Of a stretch of 10,995 nt of DNA, positions 1 to 7,258 are shown one piece after another. The position numbers and the translations under genes were made by a program. Position 1 is the first letter of the stretch. Each line of letters begins with the position of its first letter. Source of the stretch: CAZSWR01 sp964610885 (lineage in GTDB: Bacteria > Bacteroidota > Ignavibacteria > Kapaibacteriales > UBA2268); assembly GCA_964610885.1 (NCBI GenBank), contig CAZSWR010000107.1, forward strand, positions 1-10,995, written 5' to 3'. The notes beneath the pieces were generated by a model, which did no database searches, was not told the origin of the DNA, and saw only the letters and a list, made by a program, of their open reading frames with translations.

Positions 1-3000
1 AACGACATCAGAGTTCGCGTGAAAGCAAACGCTCCGGCGCCTTTCTCGCAGACAAAGACATTTGATATTGTTGAATATACCGGTTCGGCAGCCACAATTT
101 CAATAGCTGACGCTGGTCGCGATAGCCTCCATGGCCTTCCGACGACAGCCGGAAGCACTATGGAAGCGAAAATTGGTACAGGCGATTGGAAAGCGATCAC
201 TGTTTCTAACATTGGAACAGCCGACCTTACGCCGGCCGGAGCCAACATGCCTTTCATCGTTGACGATGTGGTTTACGTCCGCTACGCTGCTCACGATCTC
301 GTACGCGAGAGCGCAGACGTAAGCGTAACAGCAGTCGCAATACCTTCATTTGTTCCTGTTGGAGTAAATACATATCCTGACTTCAGCTTTGATGCCCATA
401 CATCTCCTGATATTGCTGCCTACCAGCTTATCAACGTGAGTGACGCCATGGAATACTCAGTTGATGCCGGAATTACCTGGACATCAGTTGAACCCAGTGG
501 CACATCGGCAGACCTTACTGGCAAAACAATTGATCCTGCAAAAGACATCAAGGTTCGCCTAAAAGTTACACCCACGAATCCTCCTAGCCTTACCTATGAT
601 ATTAATATCGAACAAGGCGGCACAACAGAACCTCCGAGCATCGATTTCACAAACGAAAAACTGACTACACTTGCAAAACACGAGTGGGCATCGAATGAAG
701 CATTCGACGAGAACCGAGATTCGGGCGCGAATGATAACATTTTAGCAGGATACTATGCAATTCAGAATGAATCCGCAGACCCCTTGACTCCTACAACTGC
801 AAGAAAAGTTTACATCAGGGACAAAGCAACATACCACACGACAGCGAAAGTAGCAACACCTGTTACTATTCCTCTCCGTGCATTAGGCCCGACAATTGAC
901 ATCGAATACGATTTGGAGAGAACATTACAAGAATTCAAATCTACCGATGTGCCTGTAGTTGAATGGAAAGTTAGCTCTGCACCAGCTGGCTGGAAATCAG
1001 CAGTTAATGAAAACCCAATCAATGTTATCCTTACCCCAGGGACAGACATGGACTTCCGTAAAAAGGCAACTGTAACGTCATTCAAGAGCCAGATTACTAC
1101 ATTGGACGTGAAAGATCGCATTGCAGCTCCTACGTTTAAAATTGATTATGTTGCAGAAAAAACAACAACAATCATACCCAATACTATCGAGTATTCATAC
1201 CAAGACATGGATGTAAATCCAGCTGCTGTGACACATGATGGTGAAAACAAACTTCTTGACCTTACTCCAGGAATGGACGTTTACTTCCGTTACAAAGCCA
1301 CTGATGAAGACTTCCATAGTATTCAACAAACTATGGATGTTAAAGATCGCCAATATGCACCTACAGAGAATTACGAAGTTGTTTATTCAACCGAGTTAAC
1401 AAACCTTCCTGTACCCGCTACACAAGAATACTGGTATAGCAATGACAACCCCTTTGTCTATCACGAAGGTACCGGTGCAGCTGCACCATTGGCACCCGGC
1501 GCCACAGCAAAGACAATGTACTTCCGCACGAAGGCGATTGCTGAAGATCTTGAAGCAGTTCCACCGGTCGAAGGCAAGTTCCATTCATTGCCCGCAGATC
1601 CGGGATTGACCGTAATTAAACGCCCGGATGCTCCCGTACTTACCAACTACCACCCAGTTGATTTCGTAGCTGAAACTACAAAGATTGCCATTCCAGTAGG
1701 AATGGATTGGTCGAAAGACGAGCACTTTGCTAGTGTTAATCACGGAGCGGGTGCACCAATCGAAGCACTTCCTTCGACATCTTATTACTTCCGCTATCCT
1801 TCTTCGGAAACATCGTTTGCATCAGCAGTAAGCATTGCATATACAACTGATGACCGTCCCGATGCACAAGACTTCACAATTAACTACATCGACGAAAAAA
1901 CAAACGAACCCGCTGTTGGAACAATTGAATATGGTTACACAAAAGCTTATGGTAGCGAAGTAACTGATGCAAAAATTCCTCTCGCACCCTCAACAGGAGA
2001 TCCTAACCATCCACACGCAGCTGACAAAGTACTTTACTCTCGCGTAAAGGCTTCGTCAACTAACTACTACGGTATTGAATCCACACTCACTGTTCCCGAG
2101 CGTGCTGGCATGGCTGATCTTAGTATCAACTATGAAGACGAAATAACTAATGAACAGTTCGACAATACGTACGTATGGGGATTTGACGGCGCATTCGACC
2201 ACACGATTGTCGGTGCCCCCATTAATATTCCATTGACTCCTGGTACGGCTCTCAAAACCTTGAACATTCGCGTTGCAGCATCGCAAGAGAAAGAAACATT
2301 CTTGGGTGCTGTATCAAGTGTTGACGTTGACCCACGTTACCCAGCACCTAATGCCCACGAGATTGACTACGAGAATGAAACAACAAAGGATAATGTCCCC
2401 TCGACAGAAGTTTACTCGACGGATAACTTCGCAACACCAGGCATAACAGGTGAAGACAAGAATCTCGCTCTTGCTCCAGAAACGAGCTACTACTTCGCAC
2501 TTAAAGCTATTCCAACAGTAGGCGCAGTTAAAGGCAAGTTCCGTTCGTTAAGCACGGAAGCTCTCGTCGTTCCTGCTCGTCCGGTTGTAACCATCACAGC
2601 ACCTGCATTGGCAACATTCGCTGGTAGAGACCCGAAGGCAAACCTGACAGCAACAGTTAATGCAGACGGTACGCTTTATTGGTTGAATGCAGCTGGAAAA
2701 GCAACAGTAGGAAACACACTTAAAGCAGTTGCATGCACAAGCGGCGTAGCAGCAAGCACAAATGAATACACAGACGCAACTCATACATACCAAGTGGCAT
2801 TCCGCCCGGATGAATTCCACTACATCAGTGCTCCGGTTGCTCAAGACTTAACTGTTTACACAGCACCGACAGCAGCAACGGCATTGAACTTCGACGGCGC
2901 AGCCGATGAAGGCACACTCGACATTAACTGGACAAACGGCAACGGAACGAACGTGATGATCGTCCGCCAAGCAGGCAACGACGTAACATTCGCCCCCGTT

Positions 3001-4617
3001 AACGGAACAACATACACAACAGGCGAAGCTATCGATGCAAACACGAAAGTGATTTACGCAGGTACAAATGTCGCAACATATACGGACGCAGAAGCAACAG
3101 CCAGCACATCGTTTGCATATCGTGCATACGCATACAATGGCTCGGATGGAGCATACATTTACAATACAACAACAAGCGGCCGCAACCCGTGGATGCCTCT
3201 CTACCTGGCAGGTACAGCCACACCGATTGCACCTTCGACATCGATCGAATCCGGCAAATCGTACAAGCTCTCGATCAATCCTGTTTACAGAGATGGTTCG
3301 GCACACACGATGGCAGCATTAAGCTCCAGAACGATTGAAATCTACGCATACGGTACTGGCGTTAGTGGATTTACTCCTGCAACCACGTCACTTGTTGCTG
3401 GCGATAACAAAAAAGAAATCACCAATGCAACAATTACTGCAACCAACGGTAGTACAGACGTAGCAATTGATTTAGAAGATTTAGAAAATGGATACTTCGT
3501 AAATGACTATTGGTACACGATTCCTGTTGGCACCGTGGTGTGCGCAGAACCTACAGCACAAGCCACATACGTAGTATTTGGTACATCTTCGTGCTCAGGC
3601 CCCGGCGGCACACGCAACATCCAAGTGAAATTCACGAAACCCACAGGAGATGGTACAGGAACGGGCGCAATCGTTGTTGCAAAACAATCGACATCGCTTA
3701 ACGAAGTACCTGTTGACGGCCAAGCCTACGTCGCAACAAACAACAAATTAGCATCTGTCAACTTCTCGACAGCTACTGCATTTGGTTCGCTCGGCGCAAA
3801 GACAGTATTTAACTTCAATAACATTGCCGGACAATACAACAGTGGAGATCCTCTCCAACTGACGAATTTGACAGCAAGCAACCAAGTCCGCGTCAGAGTA
3901 TATATGTACAATGGAACGGGCGCAACAACAAACTACTACTCGAATGCAGGTACATTCAATCCTCGTTCGGCCACGTTGTCGGCCTGCCGCCAAGGCGAAA
4001 ACGGCTCAGTATGCGAACTTAGCGGATTTGCCGCACGTTCGTCCATGGGTTCGGTAATCACCAATTGGAACGTCTCGGAAGAGAACATGGTCGTCGGCTA
4101 CACACTCGAAAGAGCAGAAGCAATCGGCGAGAATCCTGAATTCGCAGAAGTAACATCCTACGTATCGAATAACGCAATGGCCGGCTCGCTCACCGAATCG
4201 GCAAACAAATCATACAACTTCGTTGACCGTTCGTCCGAACTCAAAGTTGGTAAAGATTATCTCTACCGCTTGAGCTACACAGACGTCAATGGCGAAAAAC
4301 AACAACTTGCCGAAGACATGGTAACGGTAGTGAACATGAACACCGAAGGCGACCAAATGCTTTCAGTGAACAATGTCCGCGCAAATGGCAGCACATTGGA
4401 CTTCAACCTCGAGCTTGCACAATCGCTCGGCGTAACGGTTCAAATCGTTGACATGACCGGTATGTCGGTTTCGACACAAATCAATGGCAAAGTTTACTCT
4501 GCCGGCGAAACCAGAGTCGCACTCGACATTCAAAACCTCACAAGCGGCACATATTTCTTGAACGTATCGTCGGCAAACGGCGAAGCAGTTGTCGAGAAAT
4601 TTGTTGTTGTTAAGTAA
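1..4617 (+). CDS. Giant repeat-rich T9SS-secreted surface protein (3' part, 5' end outside window)
   Basis: The reading frame is open from base 1, so the true start lies upstream; 1538 residues are visible and the gene ends in tandem stops TAA TAA. It opens in the tail of an Ig-like unit (DIRVRVKANAPAPF) that resembles a later one (DIKVRLKVTPTNPP, from about 544). About eight degenerate units of 75-95 residues follow, with core features IDY..E.T, L.PG, yFR.KA and a closing R..AP. After about 2580 come Ig/fibronectin III-like segments (INWTNGNGTN near 2922; VRVYMYNGTGATTNYY near 3891). The last 80 or so residues (from about 4357: MLSVNNV, VQIVDMTGM, SAGETRVALDIQNLTSGTYFLNV, VVEKFVVVK) form a type A T9SS sorting domain, which directs export across the outer membrane and surface attachment or release. 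No catalytic motif is visible. An adhesin, matrix or structural role is inferred; the ligand is unknown. Confidence 0.9.
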   Translation, partial: NDIRVRVKANAPAPFSQTKTFDIVEYTGSAATISIADAGRDSLHGLPTTAGSTMEAKIGTGDWKAITVSNIGTADLTPAGANMPFIVDDVVYVRYAAHDLVRESADVSVTAVAIPSFVPVGVNTYPDFSFDAHTSPDIAAYQLINVSDAMEYSVDAGITWTSVEPSGTSADLTGKTIDPAKDIKVRLKVTPTNPPSLTYDINIEQGGTTEPPSIDFTNEKLTTLAKHEWASNEAFDENRDSGANDNILAGYYAIQNESADPLTPTTARKVYIRDKATYHTTAKVATPVTIPLRALGPTIDIEYDLERTLQEFKSTDVPVVEWKVSSAPAGWKSAVNENPINVILTPGTDMDFRKKATVTSFKSQITTLDVKDRIAAPTFKIDYVAEKTTTIIPNTIEYSYQDMDVNPAAVTHDGENKLLDLTPGMDVYFRYKATDEDFHSIQQTMDVKDRQYAPTENYEVVYSTELTNLPVPATQEYWYSNDNPFVYHEGTGAAAPLAPGATAKTMYFRTKAIAEDLEAVPPVEGKFHSLPADPGLTVIKRPDAPVLTNYHPVDFVAETTKIAIPVGMDWSKDEHFASVNHGAGAPIEALPSTSYYFRYPSSETSFASAVSIAYTTDDRPDAQDFTINYIDEKTNEPAVGTIEYGYTKAYGSEVTDAKIPLAPSTGDPNHPHAADKVLYSRVKASSTNYYGIESTLTVPERAGMADLSINYEDEITNEQFDNTYVWGFDGAFDHTIVGAPINIPLTPGTALKTLNIRVAASQEKETFLGAVSSVDVDPRYPAPNAHEIDYENETTKDNVPSTEVYSTDNFATPGITGEDKNLALAPETSYYFALKAIPTVGAVKGKFRSLSTEALVVPARPVVTITAPALATFAGRDPKANLTATVNADGTLYWLNAAGKATVGNTLKAVACTSGVAASTNEYTDATHTYQVAFRPDEFHYISAPVAQDLTVYTAPTAATALNFDGAADEGTLDINWTNGNGTNVMIVRQAGNDVTFAPVNGTTYTTGEAIDANTKVIYAGTNVATYTDAEATASTSFAYRAYAYNGSDGAYIYNTTTSGRNPWMPLYLAGTATPIAPSTSIESGKSYKLSINPVYRDGSAHTMAALSSRTIEIYAYGTGVSGFTPATTSLVAGDNKKEITNATITATNGSTDVAIDLEDLENGYFVNDYWYTIPVGTVVCAEPTAQATYVVFGTSSCSGPGGTRNIQVKFTKPTGDGTGTGAIVVAKQSTSLNEVPVDGQAYVATNNKLASVNFSTATAFGSLGAKTVFNFNNIAGQYNSGDPLQLTNLTASNQVRVRVYMYNGTGATTNYYSNAGTFNPRSATLSACRQGENGSVCELSGFAARSSMGSVITNWNVSEENMVVGYTLERAEAIGENPEFAEVTSYVSNNAMAGSLTESANKSYNFVDRSSELKVGKDYLYRLSYTDVNGEKQQLAEDMVTVVNMNTEGDQMLSVNNVRANGSTLDFNLELAQSLGVTVQIVDMTGMSVSTQINGKVYSAGETRVALDIQNLTSGTYFLNVSSANGEAVVEKFVVVK
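634..2577 (+). repeat. Eight degenerate tandem protein-domain repeats
   Basis: Units begin near 634, 888, 1129, 1360, 1630, 1861, 2110 and 2344. Each starts with a strand such as IDFTNEK, IDIEYDLE, IDYVAEKTT, INYIDEKTN, INYEDEITN or IDYENETT. Each continues through a variable middle, then L.PG....yFR.KA, a short F.S stretch and an R..AP linker. Similarity is clear in protein but weak in DNA, so these are old, diverged duplications and not a recent expansion. At least two related Ig-like units of a slightly different type (MEYSVDAGITWTSV near 448) precede them. The array probably forms a stalk of small beta-sandwich domains. Confidence 0.75.
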
Positions 4618-4634
4618 TAATTGCTTACCCGGAA

Positions 4635-4662
4635 GGGCGGGAGGCCCAAAAGCCTTCCGCCC
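4635..4662 (+). terminator. GC-rich hairpin after the T9SS cargo gene
   Basis: GGGCGGGAGGC (4635-4645) pairs with GCCTTCCGCCC (4652-4662): 11 base pairs including one G-U, around a 6-base loop. It starts 18 bases after the stop codon. No run of T follows (the next bases are CCCTCCCGGGG), so it may be a 3'-end stabiliser or a non-classical terminator. Confidence 0.5.
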
Positions 4663-4703
4663 CCCTCCCGGGGTTTGTTGAAAGCCGAAGGCCAGATATT
4701 TTT

Positions 4704-4769
4704 CCTTTGCTGATTCATTCACTAATAGCGAATGGGTAGGCAAAGGGGCAATAATCAAAAACGGCCCCT
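4704..4769 (+). other. Two overlapping, mutually exclusive hairpins in the intergenic region
   Basis: CCTTTGC (4704-4710) pairs with GCAAAGG (4740-4746), with CATTC/GAATG (4716-4720/4730-4734) stacked inside. AGGGGC (4744-4749) can instead pair with GCCCCT (4764-4769). The two stems share bases 4744-4746 and cannot both form completely. The rest of the 233-base intergenic region holds a short GCGC-AAA-GCGC palindrome near 4783 and an AT-rich stretch before the next gene. No riboswitch or small RNA is recognised. Confidence 0.3.
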
Positions 4770-4816
4770 CGCAAGAGACGGAGCGCAAAGCGCGCCCGAT
4801 GAAAAATTGAAATAGA

Positions 4817-4822
4817 TATAAT
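4817..4822 (+). promoter_or_regulatory. Possible -10 element for the IPTL-CTERM gene
   Basis: A perfect TATAAT lies 28 bases before the ATG at 4851, in an AT-rich stretch. No convincing -35 element sits 16-18 bases upstream, so this is only a weak candidate. A promoter somewhere in this gap is likely because the preceding gene ends 233 bases away. Confidence 0.3.
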
Positions 4823-4838
4823 AGTTATAAATTTATTT

Positions 4839-4843
4839 AAGGA
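4839..4843 (+). promoter_or_regulatory. Ribosome binding site AAGGA for the IPTL-CTERM gene
   Basis: AAGGA lies 7 bases before the ATG at 4851, which supports that start. The signal peptide begins directly at this methionine. Confidence 0.6.
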
Positions 4844-4850
4844 ATTTTTA

Positions 4851-5474
4851 ATGAAAACGAGAGTACTAATTGTTCTACTGGCGGCATTAGCAATGCAAAC
4901 AGTAACGGTTTTCGCTCAGTCGCAAAAGGCGGAGGTTATATCCGGCGGAGGCGGGAAGAGTGCGAATGGCCAATACTCCAATTTCGGTGTAATTGGCGAG
5001 CCGATTGCCAATCCACTTCCATCGAACGCGAATTATCAGGACAGACAGGGCTTCATTCACAAGATGGGCGCATCCACCTGCCCGATCGAGGTCTATCCGG
5101 TCGAGTACACATACAACAGCGCAGGCCTTGCCGCACAGATGGCACTAATCACAATTGGCGGCGTAGAGGGCGGCGATTGCTTCTGGCAGGCCACTTCCGA
5201 TTCGTGGTGGTTGGTCATTAAAGCAGGCGAAAGCGGACTCGGAACCGGTACGATTACATACGACGTATTGGCAAACGCCACAGGAGTGGCCAGGGTTGGG
5301 CATATCACAGTTACCACAGGCGACCCTGACCCGGCGAAATCCCCGAAGATAATAACAATCTATCAAACGAATTCTCTGTCCGTGCCGACGCTTCCCGAAT
5401 GGGGCATGATAATCCTCGGGCTGGGATTGCTCGTCGGATCGGGATACTACCTCCGCAGAGTTGGTTTGATATAA
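4851..5474 (+). CDS. Secreted BACON-like protein with IPTL-CTERM (VPTLPEWG) exosortase sorting signal
   Basis: A 207-residue protein, complete. Residues 1-22 are a signal peptide (MKTR, hydrophobic core, cleavage probably after VFA). Residues 30-70 are rich in glycine and resemble the ISGGG...GQ..NFGVIGEP...GF segment seen in many exported proteins. Residues 77-172 look like a BACON domain: Cys77, Cys110-Phe-Trp, SWWLVI, GTGTITYDVLAN, ARVGHITV, ITIYQ; the two cysteines could pair. BACON domains are generally viewed as carbohydrate- or mucin-binding, but the ligand here is unknown. The C-terminus has VPTLPEWG (178-185), a hydrophobic segment (about 186-200) and LRR (201-203). This tripartite tail is the IPTL-CTERM signal that XrtH-type exosortases process, and the exosortase gene lies 198 bases downstream. 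After inner-membrane export the tail should be cleaved and the protein released or attached to the surface. The first residue of the motif is V, not I. Confidence 0.88.
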   Translation: MKTRVLIVLLAALAMQTVTVFAQSQKAEVISGGGGKSANGQYSNFGVIGEPIANPLPSNANYQDRQGFIHKMGASTCPIEVYPVEYTYNSAGLAAQMALITIGGVEGGDCFWQATSDSWWLVIKAGESGLGTGTITYDVLANATGVARVGHITVTTGDPDPAKSPKIITIYQTNSLSVPTLPEWGMIILGLGLLVGSGYYLRRVGLI

Positions 5475-5499
5475 TGATAATATGTTGAGATAGAACTTC

Positions 5500-5542
5500 A
5501 AAAGCCATCAAGCGGCCACCAATCGGCAATTTGATGGCTTTT
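5500..5542 (+). terminator. Strong rho-independent, probably bidirectional terminator
   Basis: AAAAGCCATCAA (5500-5511) pairs perfectly with TTGATGGCTTTT (5531-5542): 12 base pairs around a 19-base loop that can itself close a short GCC/GGC stem. A-rich and T-rich ends flank the core. It begins 25 bases after the IPTL-CTERM stop codon and separates that gene's transcript from the exosortase operon. Confidence 0.8.
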
Positions 5543-5613
5543 CCTTTAGGAAATCCTTGGTGCTCGGGGGTGGAAGGTGGAAATGAATTCTATGATACAG
5601 CTAATTGCAGCAT

Positions 5614-5642
5614 TTGACCATTCCCTCAAAGTATGAAATATT
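5614..5642 (+). promoter_or_regulatory. Candidate promoter for the exosortase operon
   Basis: TTGACC (5614-5619) is close to a -35 box and is followed after 17 bases by AATATT (5637-5642), a poor -10 match of 4/6. It lies between the terminator at 5500-5542 and the start at 5673, where a promoter is expected. FCB bacteria often use other promoter consensus sequences, so the exact site is uncertain. Confidence 0.3.
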
Positions 5643-5672
5643 TTTCATTTTGGAAGCCACTTAGAATTATAA

Positions 5673-6254
5673 ATGAAAAAAGATAAGAAAAGAGTAAATA
5701 CAAACTCCGATACGAATGGCGCCGAACAGAGGAGGGCCAAGCGCAAGAATGCGATGGTGTTCGTTGCAATATTTGCGGGGGTGATGGCCGCTTACTATGT
5801 TTCTGTGATGCTTTTCAAGGACAATCTATATTCGCTTTGGATGGACGTTTCGGCCAGCCTTGCATCAATTGTTTTAAATGCGTTTGGGGCGGGCACCCAG
5901 GCCGATGGCAGCGTTATTTCTTCGTCGAGCTATGCGATACAGGTTTCGTTCGGTTGCGAAGGTACCGAGCCGATCGCGTTGGTCGTGGCCGCTATATCTG
6001 CCTTCCCGATCGCATGGCGACGTAAGTTCGTCGGCATTGGCGCTGGTATTGGCATCTTGTTCGTTTTGAACCTGTTCAGGATCGCTGCGCTATATGCGAT
6101 TGGTATGCGCGATCAGGAGGCCGCGACTATGTATCACCTCGAGATATTTCCGATATTGTTCATCATTTTTGCAATTATAATTTGGGGAGTGTGGATACGT
6201 TGGGCTTTGCGCGCGGAAAACATATCGCAGAAGCCATCCGGCGAAGGCCGTTAG
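5673..6254 (+). CDS. xrtH: Exosortase, XrtH type (IPTL-CTERM-specific)
   Basis: A 193-residue integral membrane protein of the exosortase/archaeosortase family, a membrane cysteine transpeptidase-like protease that cleaves C-terminal sorting tails. The expected catalytic triad is visible: Cys95 in VSFGCEGTEP, Arg136 in VLNLFRIAALY and His155 in YHLEIFP. The N-terminus is strongly basic, followed by hydrophobic segments at about 28-48, 98-112, 119-140 and 158-176. The short length matches the core exosortase domain, without a fused EpsI-like region. An in-frame TAA directly precedes the ATG at 5673, so no earlier start is possible; no good ribosome binding site is seen. Assignment to XrtH rests on the catalytic motifs, the compact size, the IPTL-CTERM substrate next door and the XrtH-associated-type partner downstream. 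Exosortase identity is near certain, the H subtype likely. Confidence 0.87.
   Translation: MKKDKKRVNTNSDTNGAEQRRAKRKNAMVFVAIFAGVMAAYYVSVMLFKDNLYSLWMDVSASLASIVLNAFGAGTQADGSVISSSSYAIQVSFGCEGTEPIALVVAAISAFPIAWRRKFVGIGAGIGILFVLNLFRIAALYAIGMRDQEAATMYHLEIFPILFIIFAIIIWGVWIRWALRAENISQKPSGEGR
6243..6247 (+). promoter_or_regulatory. Ribosome binding site supporting a GTG start at 6254
   Basis: GAAGG lies inside the end of the exosortase gene, 6 bases before GTG at 6254. That GTG shares its G with the exosortase stop (TTAGTG). This favours 6254 over the earlier in-frame TTG at 6182 or GTG at 6191. Confidence 0.45.
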
Positions 6255-6865
6255 TGCGCTTCGTTTGTGTTTTTGTTGTGTCTGTCGGGGTGCTTCTTGG
6301 GGTGCGTCCGATAGGCGAATGGTGCGCCGGAGCGTACCTTGGGGCCATGAAGTCGTACGTGCAATCGTTCAACAAATCGAAGGCCGGCGCGAGGTTCATC
6401 AACGTGATCCCGGACGCACAAAACAAATCGAAAGCAGAATTCGAGATTCAATTCATCGACAAGCGGTCCGCGAGCGGCGAAATCCCGGCCCGTGCGTTGC
6501 AGACCGATTTCCGTCGGGAGGCTTATCTGCCGTTTGCGCTGCTGATTGCGCTGTTTGTGGCTCTGCCGATCGATATGAAAAGCAAGTATAAAAAAATTCT
6601 TTTTGGTAGTCTTGTTGTAAATATTTATATTTTCATTAAGTTATTTGCGTTTATTTTTGACAATTATAACTACCCGGACATGGTGGCGGCCGACCTGCCT
6701 TTCGCGATTTCGTGGATTGTTTACGCAGTGAACGCATTCGTGAACACGACGGGATTCAGTACGACGATCATTGTGCCGATTGTGATATGGTTTTTGCTAT
6801 GCCAATCGGAAGTTGTTGAAATCACAAAATCATCTTTATTAAACGAAACCAATGCAAAAAAATAG
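6254..6865 (+). CDS. Membrane protein partner of XrtH (exosortase H-associated type)
   Basis: From GTG at 6254 the protein has 203 residues. A hydrophobic segment (FVCVFVVSVGVLLG) near the N-terminus is followed by a soluble loop of about 90 residues (including AGARFINVIPDAQNKS and SGEIPARALQTDF). Further membrane segments follow: LPFALLIALFVALPI, ILFGSLVVNIYIFIKLFAFIF, LPFAISWIVYAVNAF and TTIIVPIVIWFLL. This layout, directly after xrtH with a one-base overlap, matches the membrane proteins known to accompany exosortase H; their biochemical role is not established. The frame stays open upstream to TTG at 6182, which would add 24 residues including RRRPLV and overlap xrtH by 73 bases, so the start is uncertain. 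Bases 6576-6665 are markedly richer in A+T than the surroundings. Family assignment rests on architecture and context. Confidence 0.65.
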   Translation: MRFVCVFVVSVGVLLGVRPIGEWCAGAYLGAMKSYVQSFNKSKAGARFINVIPDAQNKSKAEFEIQFIDKRSASGEIPARALQTDFRREAYLPFALLIALFVALPIDMKSKYKKILFGSLVVNIYIFIKLFAFIFDNYNYPDMVAADLPFAISWIVYAVNAFVNTTGFSTTIIVPIVIWFLLCQSEVVEITKSSLLNETNAKK

Positions 6866-6870
6866 GTGAG
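6864..6870 (+). promoter_or_regulatory. Ribosome binding site of the response regulator
   Basis: AGGTGAG overlaps the stop of the preceding gene and lies 4 bases before ATG at 6875. It contains the GTG at 6866, which is therefore unlikely to be the start. Confidence 0.55.
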
Positions 6871-6874
6871 AAAA

Positions 6875-7258
6875 ATGGACACAGAAAAAAAGACAGCCTT
6901 AGTGGTTGACGATTCCGCCCTGACAAGAAAATTCATTATTGACTTCCTGAAACCGCTCGATCTGGAGATACTTCAGACCTCGAATGGCAAAGACGCTATG
7001 TCGTTCCTGCTGGCCAAGAAGATAGACGTCCTGCTGCTCGATTTGCTTATGCCCGACGTAACCGGTTGGGAAGTGCTCGAATTTATGAACAAGAAAGGAA
7101 TCTCTGTGCCGACGATTATCATTTCGGCAGACGTTCAGGATTCGACCAAGAGGAAATGTTTCGAGCTGGGAGCCTTTGCCATGACGCACAAACCACCGAA
7201 AGAAGCCGAACTTCAAGAAGCCGTACAGAAAGCCCTCGGATTAGGAGACAAAGAATGA
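6875..7258 (+). CDS. Single-domain response regulator (CheY-like)
   Basis: A 127-residue protein consisting only of a receiver domain. Visible signature residues are the acidic pair Asp12-Asp13 (LVVDDSALTRK), the phosphoacceptor Asp56 (LLLDLLMPDVTGWEV), Ser84 (IIISAD) and Lys106 (THKPP). No DNA-binding or enzymatic output domain is present, so it should act by binding a partner protein when phosphorylated, as CheY-like proteins do. It starts 9 bases after the membrane-protein gene and overlaps the CheC-type gene by 4 bases (ATGA), indicating one transcript. The probable phosphodonor is the kinase at 7893 and the probable phosphatase is the product of the next gene. No CheA, CheW or flagellar gene is present in the window, so a chemotaxis role should not be assumed. 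Confidence 0.9.
   Translation: MDTEKKTALVVDDSALTRKFIIDFLKPLDLEILQTSNGKDAMSFLLAKKIDVLLLDLLMPDVTGWEVLEFMNKKGISVPTIIISADVQDSTKRKCFELGAFAMTHKPPKEAELQEAVQKALGLGDKE

Noticed and set aside
2548..3306. Long minus-strand open frames rich in cysteine
   Set aside because: They are the complement of GCA/ACA-rich codons in the giant T9SS gene and show no plausible protein pattern.
4363..4788. Minus-strand open frame of 141 codons
   Set aside because: Most of it mirrors the conserved T9SS sorting domain and the rest covers the GC-rich hairpin; no ribosome binding site or family motif was seen.
7066..7254. 63-codon N-terminal extension of the CheC-type gene
   Set aside because: It overlaps the receiver domain of the response regulator in another frame; ATG 7255 has AGGAG at 7-base spacing and fits the family length.
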